Shown here piece after piece: positions 41,501-51,051 of a DNA stretch of 64,000 bases. Under the pieces are notes generated by a model. It was not told the DNA's origin. It did no database searches and worked only from the letters and a program-made list of their open reading frames with translations. A program made the translations under genes and the position numbers. Origin of the DNA: Pseudozyma flocculosa PF-1 (taxonomy: Eukaryota; Basidiomycota; Ustilaginomycetes; Ustilaginales; Ustilaginaceae); NCBI RefSeq assembly GCF_000417875.1, contig NW_006920885.1, positions 110,501-174,500 on the forward strand, written 5' to 3'. Each line of letters starts with the position of its first letter. Position 1 is the stretch's first letter.

Positions 41501-44500
41501 CTCAGCAAAGGGGCGCTCGAGGAGGTCCTTGAACTTGTGCGGCGACGCTAGCGGATCGTGGTCGAGGAAGCCAAAGATGCCGTGGAGGTCCTTGATGCCC
41601 TTGGCGACGGGCGTTCCCGTCACCATCCAGCAGTTGACCCGCCAAAGCTCGTGGACCATGGCGGTGGCCTTGCTCGGGCTGGCGGCCACAATCTGGGCCT
41701 CGTCGAGCATCACGCGCCACCACAGGACCTCGAGCAACGGCGAGCGAGGCCCGCTGCCGTTATCGGTCGTCTTCTGGCTGAGCGAGAGCTGCGACGCCAG
41801 GTCCTCGTAGGACGCCACGACGATGTCGGGCTCCACGAGGTTGGCCGACGCCCAGTCCCGCACGGCGGTGCGCGAGTCTGAGCGGCCCCACCTGAACATG
41901 TCGTCGCTGAAGCGGACGACGCCGGGCTGGGTGGTGCCCGGTTGACCAGGAACGGGTGCGGTGCCGGTCTGCCTGCTGCGGAAGTGCTTGCGGATCTCGT
42001 CGAGCCACTGCTCGATGAGCGCCGCCGGGCACACGACCAGCGTTGCGCGGGAGACGAGCGGCTTCAGCTCGCCGCGGCCGAGGCCCGCCACCAGCGAGGC
42101 CGAGCGGGATCGATGGGCAGGCGTGAGTCCCTGGATGCTCGGGCACGGGTTCGATGCCACCAAGGCCAGGCTCTCGAGCGTCTTGCCGAGCCCCATCGAC
42201 TCGCAGAGCACGCCGCCGGGCTCGCGGCGACGGCAGGTGAAGTGACGGAGCGACACGATGCCCGTCGACTCGTCAAAGAAGAGCTCGACGTCGACGGGAT
42301 CGGTGAATGGCTCCTTGAGGACGACGTCGGCCTCGGTCACGGCCATCGGAGCCGGCTCGTTCGAGGCTGCGATCACTTTCGCCTTGCCCTTGCCCTTGAC
42401 CTTGGCCGGCGCCCTCTTGGGTGGGGCTCTCTTGCCCTTTCTGTCGGACGATCCTCCCTGGTCCGACTGCTCGGGGTCGGGCTTGACTTCCTCGCCTTCC
42501 TCTGCCTTTGCCTTCTGCTCCCGCTCGTGCTCCTGCTGCCGATGCTTTGCCAGCCTCCTCTGGTACTCCCAGTCGGCCTGCTTGCGCTTCCAGTCCAGGG
42601 CCATCTGTCGGCGAAGCGCATTGACGCGTTCGACCGGCTTGGTCTTGAGGGCGAGCCATCCCGGGTAGGTGAGCTCTGCTTCGTCATCGAGCGCAGTCTC
42701 CCGATCGACCATCCAGGCGAGGCAGCGGGCCTGGTAGGGGAGCAGCGGAGTGGGGATCACCTCGCTCGGCGGCGCTCGCATAGCGCCATCCCTCGGCGGG
42801 CGGCACATCTCGAGCAGGCTGGCAATGTTGGTGTCGAGGGGCAGGAAGGCTTCGTCGTCCTCGTCGGCCTCGGCCTCGAGCTCTTCGCAGGTGACCAGCT
42901 CGGTCGTGGTGTGGCTCGGGTCGGCGATGCGCTTGCGGCCATTGTTCCGCTGGACGAGCCCCACGTCGGCCTTGCGTCGCTTGTAGTTGTTGCCTCGGCT
43001 CGGCGACTTCTTGGGCGACGGCTGCTCCTTGGCGAGCAGCTTCTTGCACGTGCTCAGGCTGGTCCTCGCTGGCGGCAGGCGGTAGAATGACTTGGTGTCG
43101 TCCCAGAGGCTCTTGACGGCCGTATTGACTTCGAGGAAGCCGTCGGCGTAGTCGACGACCCGCGGCAGGAGGTGCTTCAGCGAGCGTGAGAGCGTCAGCG
43201 CGTTCGGAGCGACGTTAGCCGGAAGGTCCTGGACAGACTCGATGAAGCCGTCGGCGTGGCCATCAGCGCCGTAGTGGAGCGCCTCGGGTGCCAGGCCGAC
43301 CTCGATCAGCATGTCCCCGGGCAGGCGCGACGGCGGTGCGCGCTTGTGAGGCGACTCCTCGGCGATGCGCGCGCCCGTCAGCGGATCGACCCACCAGGTC
43401 GCGTAGGCGTCCTTTTCCATCCGTGCCCGACCCCACGGATGGGGAGCACCAGCACCGATGATGGGCTCGTCGGGCGGGAAGATGGGCTCGCGCAGCGTGA
43501 CCTCGCCGTACAGCGTGACCCACTCGCGCGTCACAAGGTTCTCTTCGAGATGGCAGAGCGGGTGGCCGGCGTCGCCGATGGCGCTGGGCACGATGTAGCC
43601 CAGGGCGCAGCTGGTGGGGCACTCGTCACGGAGGATCTCTCGCTCCAGCTTCCAGTTGGCATCTTCGGGACCTGTGGAAGCACAGCGCGAATGGTACGAA
43701 GGATCAGCCAGGTTAGAGAATCCTGGGAACACAACCGTCGCGGTGCTCTCAAGACGCAGCACAGATACCGCCTCTGGCAGGCGCCCTGTAGGAGCGAGGC
43801 CTACAGTACCCACCCTTCTGGAACCACTTGTTAAAATCAAAGCTCGAGTCGAGAGCCTTTTGAAGCCTCTGGCGCTGCGACTCCAGCCTCTCGACCAGGC
43901 TGGACGGGGCGTGGGCCTGAACCTGGAAGACGAGCTCGAGCTTGTCGCTCTCCGGGTAGCGAACGATGCCAAGGTCGTACAGGTAGCGCTTGACGGGGAA
44001 CAGCTCGACCTCGAGCGCCAGCGTCTTTGCCTCTTGCTCGCCGGCACTGTCCAGCGGCTGCTGGGGCGGCACCGGGTCCTCCGCTGCCGTCCTGCGCTTT
44101 CTGCTGGTGGTCGTGCCCGCCTTGTCGCTGCTCTTCGCTTCGGTCGAGCTCGACCTGTCCCTGGCAGACGCCCTGGTCACAGGCGCATCGCCGACACCTG
44201 CCTGCACCTCCGTCTTGACGCCGTCGGCCTGCTGCAACGGGGACCCGGCGGCGTCGCCGGTCGCAAAGTACGCCTCCAGCCTTTTCCAACAGCTGAGAGC
44301 AGCATCGATCTCCGCGTGGGCGTTGGGCACAAACACCTTGTGCGTCGGGTTGAGTGGTCCGGCCGAGGAGTCGAGGTGCGGGTTGTCGCCCAGCTCGAGG
44401 TAGAAGTCGAAGAGGGGAATGGGGTTCTCCGGCAGGATGATGGTCGCACCGCCCGTGACAGCAGCGTGGCGGGTGAGAGGTGCCGGCGATGCGCTTGAGC

Positions 44501-44666
44501 TTGTGTGGGCGGCGGCGGCCGGCGTGGGCGCGGGCGTCCCAGACGGCGAGGCAGAGTGTGAAGCCTGGGCCTCGACAGGGCCAGCGGCGGTCGAACCCGG
44601 AACGGCCATGGCAGCCGCTTCGGGCGCCGGCCCGGCGAGCCTGCGGGACCTTCGAGTGTCGACCAT
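38564..44666 (-). CDS. SNF2 ATPase with embedded RING finger, SHPRH/IRC20-like
   Basis: Exon 1 is 44666-43814 and exon 2 is 43671-38564 (142-base intron, GTGGGT donor), giving 1986 residues. Exon 1 encodes a basic N-terminus and a segment with ALEVELFPVKRYLYDLGIVR. In exon 2, the Walker A motif ESMGLGKTLE is near 777 and a DEAQ box (LDEAQIVAAS) near 940. A RING finger (CGVC...CYHSFCLDC...CPNC) is near 1520-1565, followed by the helicase C domain with FSHWKTML and AIGRINRIGQ. A RING placed between helicase halves is the layout of SHPRH and yeast Irc20, nuclear ubiquitin ligases linked to recombination and replication-stress response. The C-terminus is a Glu/Ala-rich coiled-coil-like tail. The start is uncertain: the frame stays open upstream to an acceptor-like CTGACAG, so another 5' exon may exist. 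Divergent from the NUFIP-like gene. Confidence 0.88.
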
Positions 44667-45675
44667 GACCGACTGCTGCTTCAGCTCATAGCGGGGGTTG
44701 CAGGTAAGCAGTTGAATGACGGTCTGCACCACGGCGGCCTCGTCGTGCGAGCGCTGTCAGAGTGCTGGGCGGGTCCAAGGACCAGACGAACGAGCGGACA
44801 GATGAAGGGAGGCCTGATAGCACCAGCAAGTGGGAGGGAAAGCGACAGGTGCGGAGGAAAGAAGATGAGCTGGGAAGTCAAGGAGGCTGCAGTACCAGCG
44901 ATGCGGAGCGCGGTGCGGCAAGCTGCTGAGCCAAGCAGCCGGGCGAGCGCAGACCGTGGCCAGAGCTGAAGGCGGAAGGCGGCGATGGGCGGCGGCAGGG
45001 ATGATGGTGGTCGGGAGGAAGCACAGCAGGCCGGAAGACGCCACCCAGCATACAGTACCCATCCCCCTTTCCGCCCTGCTTTGCCCCGCCTTGCCTCGCC
45101 GGGCTTGGGCCTCCCAGTCAAAACCCGAAAAAAGCAGGTTGCGCAGCCAGCCAGCAGGCCAATACGAGGTCGGGCCAGCCGGCGAGGCGGGCGTACGTAC
45201 GCGCGTGGTCCAACACCGAGCGAGCCCAGCCTGCCTGCCTGCTGCCGGCCTGCTGCTGCCGCCAAAAGAGAAGACCCTGCATGGCCTAGCCAGCCCGCTG
45301 GCCTGCCTGCCTCTCAGCTTTGCTTGGCTTCCTGGCCAAGGCAGCGAAGAAGCAAAGGCGGCCCAGCCCCACTAGCGCTTCGGCCAGCCAAAAAGAAGAC
45401 GTCCCCACCTCCACCTCTCATGCTGGGCTGCTGCTGGCCAGCAGGCGGGCAGCGGCAGCGCCTGGCCGAAGAGTGATCAGGCCGTGCATGCAGACGCTCT
45501 GGAAATTTTTCGCAGCAGCCCGCCGGCCGCCTTGGCCTCGCCTCCTGCCTGCCTCGACCCGTGGTCCCTGCTCTCCGTCGACGGCCCTCTCTCGTATCGC
45601 ACCAATCCAACCAGGGCCCCCTACCATCGGCTCCTCCGACGGCACCAGCGCCCGCATACCCAGGCCTCAACCACG
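44667..45675. promoter_or_regulatory. divergent promoter region, SNF2-RING / NUFIP-like genes
   Basis: About 1 kb. CAGCC/GGCCAG repeats occur at about 45145-45190. GAAATTTTTC at 45502-45511, about 165 bases before the NUFIP-like ATG, is a palindromic AT-rich element in otherwise GC-rich DNA. A minimal ATG-AGC-TGA frame lies on the minus strand at 44689-44681, just before the SNF2-RING start. Confidence 0.45.
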
Positions 45676-48273
45676 ATGAGCTCTCGCGGCGGACAGCCGG
45701 CTGGCCCTTCTCGCGGCGGCGGCGGCGGCGGCGGCGGCCGAGGTCATCGGGGACGAGGCGGTGGCAGAGGCAGAGGAGGAGGAGGAGGAAGAGGAGGCGC
45801 CAGAGGAGGGCAGCGACCACCAGGCCATCACCAGCACCGACCCTACCAGCAACATATCCACCAGCATCAAGACAACGGCTACAGCAGCCATCGCACGCCA
45901 GGGACATACAACCACGACGAGCAGCAGCAGCAGCCACATTACCACCGGCAAGATCAAAGAGGAGGCGGATCGTTTGCGTGCGACTATGTCGATCCAACGG
46001 CGTTCGCCGGTGCCGCCGAGACCCCATCGGATCCATCCGAGCAGCCGGGACGATGCCGGTTCGCGTGTGGAACCGAACTCGGCCTGATGCTGCACAAGGC
46101 CGACCGGCACCTCGTCTATCCCGACGGAGGCATCGACGAGCTACGCCGCCGTGACCCGATGCTCGTCGCAGAGGAGCGTGAGAGGCAGCGCCGCAGCCGG
46201 GGCCGAGGAGGTCGAGCCGGGCCCTCCAGTGCTGGCACGGGCCGGCCAGGTGGCAGCACCAGAGGCGATCCAGGCAGCAGGAATGACGACAACGACGGCG
46301 ACGTCGAGAACGACGACGACGACGACGAGGACGAAGACGAAGACGAAGAAGCGGCAGCCGCGAGGGCACAGGCGCAGGCAGGCGGCAAGGCGCTCGACGG
46401 CCCGCCCGACGCCACCATCGCCGGCCTCAATATCCAGCTCAACACGCCCGAGCTCATCGCCGAGTGGGTCAACCAGCGCAAGAAGCGATGGCCCACCCGG
46501 CAAAACGTTGAGCAGAAGCTCAAAGAGGCAGAGGAGCGCCGCAGACGCAGCGAGCAGATCTACGGCGAGAGGGGAGCGGGACGCAAGCGGATGCGAGGAC
46601 CGGATCTCGACCGGCAAGCAGGCCTTGCTGCCGTGCCCTCCCAGCTCGACGACGGGCGAGATCCCAAGAAGACCAGGGTCGAGACCAGTCTCGGAGCCAC
46701 CGAGACGACCTCGCCCGCAACAGCGCCAACATCACGGTCTCTCATCGGAATCGAGCGTGCGGATCGGGACGCGCCCGACATGGTCGACCAAGGGCGAGGC
46801 AACGGCGGCGAAGACAACGAGGACGACGGCGACGACGACGACGACTCGGGACCACCATCAGAAGCGGGTGTGCGGCCCGATGCCGGTGCAGGAGCCGCCT
46901 CGTCGTCGGACTCGAGCAGCAACTCGTCCAGCGACGGAGACAGTGACAGCGATGGCGACAGCGACAGCGACTCGGACGCCGCACCGCGGGAGATGTCATC
47001 CAAAGTGGCCGCCCCGTCGGTGCCAGAGGATGCAAGGCAAGACACGCGGCCCATCTGCAGGCATTGGCTTCAGGGACGCTGCTCGTACGGCGACCGATGC
47101 CGCAAACGGCACGAGCAGCCCGATGCTGCCTCTCGCGGCGGGGCAGGCGGCTCGACCAACGTAGGTGCACCCGCCACCGGCGCCGTCGCAGCCGCAGCCG
47201 CAGCCTCGGGCAAGCCGCAACGGCGCCCACAGCCGCGTGCACCGCCGCCCAACCCATTTGCCCAGCCCGACCTGCTGCACCAGCTGCTGCGCAACGAGAT
47301 CGCCAAGCACGTCGACGCCGTCGCCCAGGCGATCCGGTTCGTCGTCGACAACGACATGCTCATCCACGTCGAGAGCCAAGAGGGCCTCGCCGACGAGCAG
47401 CGGCGCCGGCGTGGGCTCGTCGAGGTCATCGACACCAGCGCAGACGCCGCCGTCACTGCCGACGGAGGCGAAGAGCCGGCACGGAAAGAGGTAGAAGGCG
47501 GCGGGCAAGCTCTAGAGACGCCCAAGCTGGCGCAGCCGCTGCTCGAGGGCGGTCTGCCGGTGTTGGCGGCCACCAACGTCGAAGCGGCCAGCTCCGAAGA
47601 GGCGCCGTCGGGATCGACGCTGTACCGTCCCTCGTCTCCGCTGCTGCGTCCGCTGTCGGCGCTCAAGTATCCGCCGGAGCCGGATCCTCTGATCTTCCTC
47701 GACCCGCTTCGTCGAGACGATCCGAAGCCGCTGCTCCCCTCGCAGCTGGTCAGCATCGCCACGGATCCGGCAATCCGCAGCATCCTCACCCCGACCTCGC
47801 CGCTGTTCCCGGCGGGCGAGAAGCGAAAGGGGCTGGAGCGGGCGCTCATCTCGCTCGACGCGCTCCCCAGCGACGCCTACCGCAACGCGGCCATCGAGAT
47901 GATCCTGGGCGTCAGCGACCAGACGCCGGCTTGGGCGCACGAGGCCTACTCGCGCACCGCTCCGCGCCACGGCGGGCTGAGCTCGAGCGTGAGCGTGGGC
48001 GGGAGAAAAGTGACCGAGTCGGACCTGTTTCGACTCGGGCTGAGGGTCGGCCATGAGGAGGTGGGCCAGCTCCGGGCCCTGGCCGACTGCATCAGCCGCA
48101 TCGTCCAGGGTCCCGAGGCCGACGAAACGCTCGACGCCGACCTCGTCCACGGCATCGACGGACCCGAAATGGCGCTTCTCACCCCGCAGCAGAGGGACGA
48201 GGCCCGGAGACGGTACTGGCAAAAGGAGGGCGAGCGCGAGGACAGGCTGCGGAAGCTCGGCATCGACATCTAG
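45676..48273 (+). CDS. NUFIP1/Rsa1-like snoRNP assembly factor with CCCH finger
   Basis: Intronless, 865 residues. The N-terminus (2-50) is an RGG/GGR-rich RNA-binding tract, followed by His/Gln-rich sequence. A C2H2-like finger CRFACGTELGLMLHKADRH is at about 127-145. After an acidic Asp/Glu run, the segment LNTPELIAEWVNQRKKRWPT (about 254-273) matches the conserved NUFIP1/Rsa1 PEP motif, which binds the snoRNP protein Snu13/15.5K during box C/D snoRNP assembly with the R2TP complex. A single CCCH zinc finger ICRHWLQGRCSYGDRCRKRH sits at about 460-479. The C-terminal third is helical and ordered (PAIRSILTPTSPLFPAGEK and ALPSDAYRNAAIEMILGVS), without a family I can name. The start chosen follows the CAACCACG context; the frame is open farther upstream but that text is promoter-like. 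Function in the nucleus is inferred from family. Confidence 0.85.
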   Translation: MSSRGGQPAGPSRGGGGGGGGRGHRGRGGGRGRGGGGGRGGARGGQRPPGHHQHRPYQQHIHQHQDNGYSSHRTPGTYNHDEQQQQPHYHRQDQRGGGSFACDYVDPTAFAGAAETPSDPSEQPGRCRFACGTELGLMLHKADRHLVYPDGGIDELRRRDPMLVAEERERQRRSRGRGGRAGPSSAGTGRPGGSTRGDPGSRNDDNDGDVENDDDDDEDEDEDEEAAAARAQAQAGGKALDGPPDATIAGLNIQLNTPELIAEWVNQRKKRWPTRQNVEQKLKEAEERRRRSEQIYGERGAGRKRMRGPDLDRQAGLAAVPSQLDDGRDPKKTRVETSLGATETTSPATAPTSRSLIGIERADRDAPDMVDQGRGNGGEDNEDDGDDDDDSGPPSEAGVRPDAGAGAASSSDSSSNSSSDGDSDSDGDSDSDSDAAPREMSSKVAAPSVPEDARQDTRPICRHWLQGRCSYGDRCRKRHEQPDAASRGGAGGSTNVGAPATGAVAAAAAASGKPQRRPQPRAPPPNPFAQPDLLHQLLRNEIAKHVDAVAQAIRFVVDNDMLIHVESQEGLADEQRRRRGLVEVIDTSADAAVTADGGEEPARKEVEGGGQALETPKLAQPLLEGGLPVLAATNVEAASSEEAPSGSTLYRPSSPLLRPLSALKYPPEPDPLIFLDPLRRDDPKPLLPSQLVSIATDPAIRSILTPTSPLFPAGEKRKGLERALISLDALPSDAYRNAAIEMILGVSDQTPAWAHEAYSRTAPRHGGLSSSVSVGGRKVTESDLFRLGLRVGHEEVGQLRALADCISRIVQGPEADETLDADLVHGIDGPEMALLTPQQRDEARRRYWQKEGEREDRLRKLGIDI

Positions 48274-48786
48274 CAACCCGCGTCCAGCCAGCTTCGCCGT
48301 CCCGTCGAGAGAGTTCACACTGCGGAAACAAGAATATCCTGCTCCACGATCCGGCAGCCAGGTGCGAGAGCGTCTGTGTGTGTGTGCGATTGCGTTTGTT
48401 TTGTGAGGAGAGAGAGGGGCGGAGGACGATGCAGAGGGAGGTGACCGCTCCGGCAGCGTCCGAGGGCGATGATCATAGTACATGCTTGTATGTGTGTGTG
48501 TGTGTGTAGGCGCGCTTGTGTGGAGACGTGCGAGGGAGGTGGGGTGCCAAGGCAGGACGATGGCGGACAGGATCGGCGAGGCGGTGCAGCAAGGCGCTGT
48601 ACGCAGGGCGGAGTGAGGCGGCCGCTCGAGGCTCGCGACGGCAAGCCCCGTCTCCTCATGGGCCGTCATCCGCTCCGCGTTGTGCGCCCCCTACCCTCCT
48701 CGCCGGTCCCTTCAGGTGTCCGACATCGCTGCCCTGCGAGATCGCAGGGTCCGGTCAGGTCCTAGGACCGGTCCGGCTGTGCGCAT
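48274..48786. other. convergent 3' region, NUFIP-like / RPS29
   Basis: 3' untranslated DNA. A TG microsatellite lies at about 48488-48508. No gene supported. Confidence 0.5.
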
Positions 48787-49841
48787 TTAGCGCTGCTTGA
48801 CGAAGCCGATGGCGTCGGCCTTCTCGCGGAAGCACTGACGGCAGATGTTGAGGCCGTACTTGCGGATAATTCCGCCCTGGTTGGCGCAGACGCGGCTGTA
48901 GGTGTGTCGGGGGGAAGATGGGGAAGGGTCGGATGTCAGCGGATCCTAGGACCAAAGAGATTGGACATACCGGACGGCAGGTCGGTCCTCCATCGCAGTG
49001 ACCTCGATCGGGACCATCCCTCCGCCAGATACCGCCTCGACCACCGCATGCGCAGCCATCGTGCTGTCCGAGGTTTCCTCTTCATCTGAACCGGCGGCTG
49101 AGAAACGCGGTTGCCGGACGTCTCGACCCGCGCTTGGCAACAGCCAGAGCTCCGCCGTCCGTGCCGCCAGCACGACTCCTGTCCGGCCAGCCTGGGAGTG
49201 TCCGAGCCGTTCGCAGGATTGGCAGAGTGCAGTTGTTGCCGCTGCGTGCCCGGATTCGAGGTCGATGCCTCGAACGCTCCGGCGTGCTGCTGCCATATCA
49301 GTGCAGCGGGAATCCTCCGATCGCTCGTCCAGCACGACCCTCCGGCGCGGCTAAGGCAACATGTGTCGGCTGCTGTCGGGGCTGCTGTCGGGGGTGCTGC
49401 CTGAGCTCGCGCTGTATACGTCCTCCCTGCGTGCCTGACTCCTCGATTGATGCTGCCTGCAGCGCATCTCTGTGCTTCCCTCAGCCGCCCGGTGGCCGTC
49501 CAGATGCGATCCCTTCCGCGTTCGTCGGTGTTCGTGTGACGGATCCATGATACTAACCACGAGCGCGAGCCCTTTCCGTATCCCTTCTGCGAAATCGTCG
49601 AGCAAAGCATCAGAGAGACGATGGATTGAAGGGGTCAGCAGCCGTCCAATGGCAGTCTTTTGACCGGGCTCTCGAGAATCGATCGAGCATAAGTCGTCCA
49701 GGGGTTGTGGCGATGCAGATGGCTGGTCGGCGATGTCGACTTTGACTCCGATTTCGCCTGTGTGCTCCCGGATGGAGCACGGAGCAATGCGGGGGCCGCC
49801 CTACTCACAGGGTGGGAGCCCCAAACGTTGCTGTGAGCCAT
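48787..49841 (-). CDS. RPS29: 40S ribosomal protein S29 (uS14)
   Basis: Three tiny coding exons were found by matching the family: 49841-49809 (33 bases, [11 protein letters not shown]), 49586-49558 (29 bases, KGYGKGSRS plus two bases of a Cys codon) and 48895-48787 ([31 protein letters not shown], then VKQR and stop). The joined protein is 56 residues, exactly the length of eukaryotic Rps29. The zinc-binding Cys-x2-Cys...Cys-x2-Cys is complete; its first Cys is created across the second splice junction. Introns are 222 bases (GTGAGT donor) and 662 bases (GTTAGT donor). The protein sits in the head of the small subunit near the decoding region. It is divergent from RPL4. No single open frame reveals this gene, so automatic callers may miss it. 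Confidence 0.93.
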
Positions 49842-51051
49842 ATTGTCGGATGAAAGATGTGTTGGTGTCTTGAGGGCGACGACGTGTAGGTTGGCGGTAG
49901 CAGCAGAGGGTCTGGGTGGGGATGGTGGCAGGCAGAGGCCGGATCTCGACCAGGCCCTTCTTCGAAGCCGCCCGCGCGCCGCCCGCCCCAGCCAGCCCAG
50001 CCAGCCCAACCAGCCAGCCGGCCCCATGGTCCTGCCGCGCGCCGCCTGCCTGCCTNNNNNNNNNNNNNNNNNNNNNNNNNNNNNNNNNNNNNNNNNNNNN
50101 NNNNNNNNNNNNNNNNNNNNNNNNNNNNNNNNNNNNNNNNNNNNNNNNNNNNNNNNNNNNNNNNNNNNNNNNNNNNNNNNNNNNNNNNNNNNNNNNNNNN
50201 NNNNNNNNNNNNNNNNNNNNNNNNNNNNNNNNNNNNNNNNNNNNNNNNNNNNNNNNNNNNNNNNNNNNNNNNNNNNNNNNNNNNNNNNNNNNNNNNNNNN
50301 NNNNNNNNNNNNNNNNNNNNNNNNNNNNNNNNNNNNNNNNNNNNNNNNNNNNNNNNNNNNNNNNNNNNNNNNNNNNNNNNNNNNNNNNNNNNNNNNNNNN
50401 NNNNNNNNNNNNNNNNNNNNNNNNNNNNNNNNNNNNNNNNNNNNNNNNNNNNNNNNNNNGGCGCTGGACTGGCCCACGGTGCCGGCCACGCCCGCCCTGG
50501 CCGAGGTCTGGGCTGGTTGGGTTGGCTGATCGGGAGACGGGCGTGGGCTTGGAGCGGGGCTTGGCTCGAGGCTGCGCCTGGCTTGGGTCGGCCGCTAAAA
50601 ATTCACACGCCCTCCCTTTGATCTTTTTTTCCGCTCTCTCGCAGAGGCGGCCAGCTGGCTGGCGAACGCCCGCGCGCCGCTCACCGAATCCACTCGGCAG
50701 GCTGGGCTGGCTGGGCCGGGGCAGCGCGAGCCCGCCCCTTCGTCGGTGCGAGCAGGCTCGACTCGAGGCCAGCGCTGGCAGCAGCGAGCCAGCGAGGAAG
50801 GCCCGACCAGCCAAGAGAGAGCACGCCCAGCCCGGCCTGCCCAGCCAAAGGGCGGGGCAGCAATTCAAGATTTTTGAATTGCGCGGGGCAAGGCCAATTC
50901 AAGTCGAGGTCCAGATTGAAGTGGCAGCTCAAGTGAGTGTTGAGCCTGGCCCGCCGCCAGTCCACTGAGAGCAAGGCAGAGGCGTCTGCTCACCATCTTC
51001 TCGAACCCCTCCATCACCCTCCCGTCCGATCCCCCCTCAAGATATCCGACA
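49842..51051. promoter_or_regulatory. divergent promoter region, RPS29 / RPL4, with assembly gap
   Basis: About 1.2 kb between divergent ribosomal protein genes, of which 404 bases are N. CAGCCAGCCCAGCC repeats flank the gap on the left. CTAAAAATTCAC lies at 50595-50606. An inverted repeat CAATTCAA/TTGAATTG (50861-50868 and 50874-50881) lies about 170 bases before the RPL4 ATG. No TATA box seen. Confidence 0.5.
50056..50459. other. assembly gap (404 N)
   Basis: Unresolved sequence. The left flank is CCAGCC-rich and the right flank is GC-rich, so a collapsed tandem repeat is a likely cause. Confidence 0.99.
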
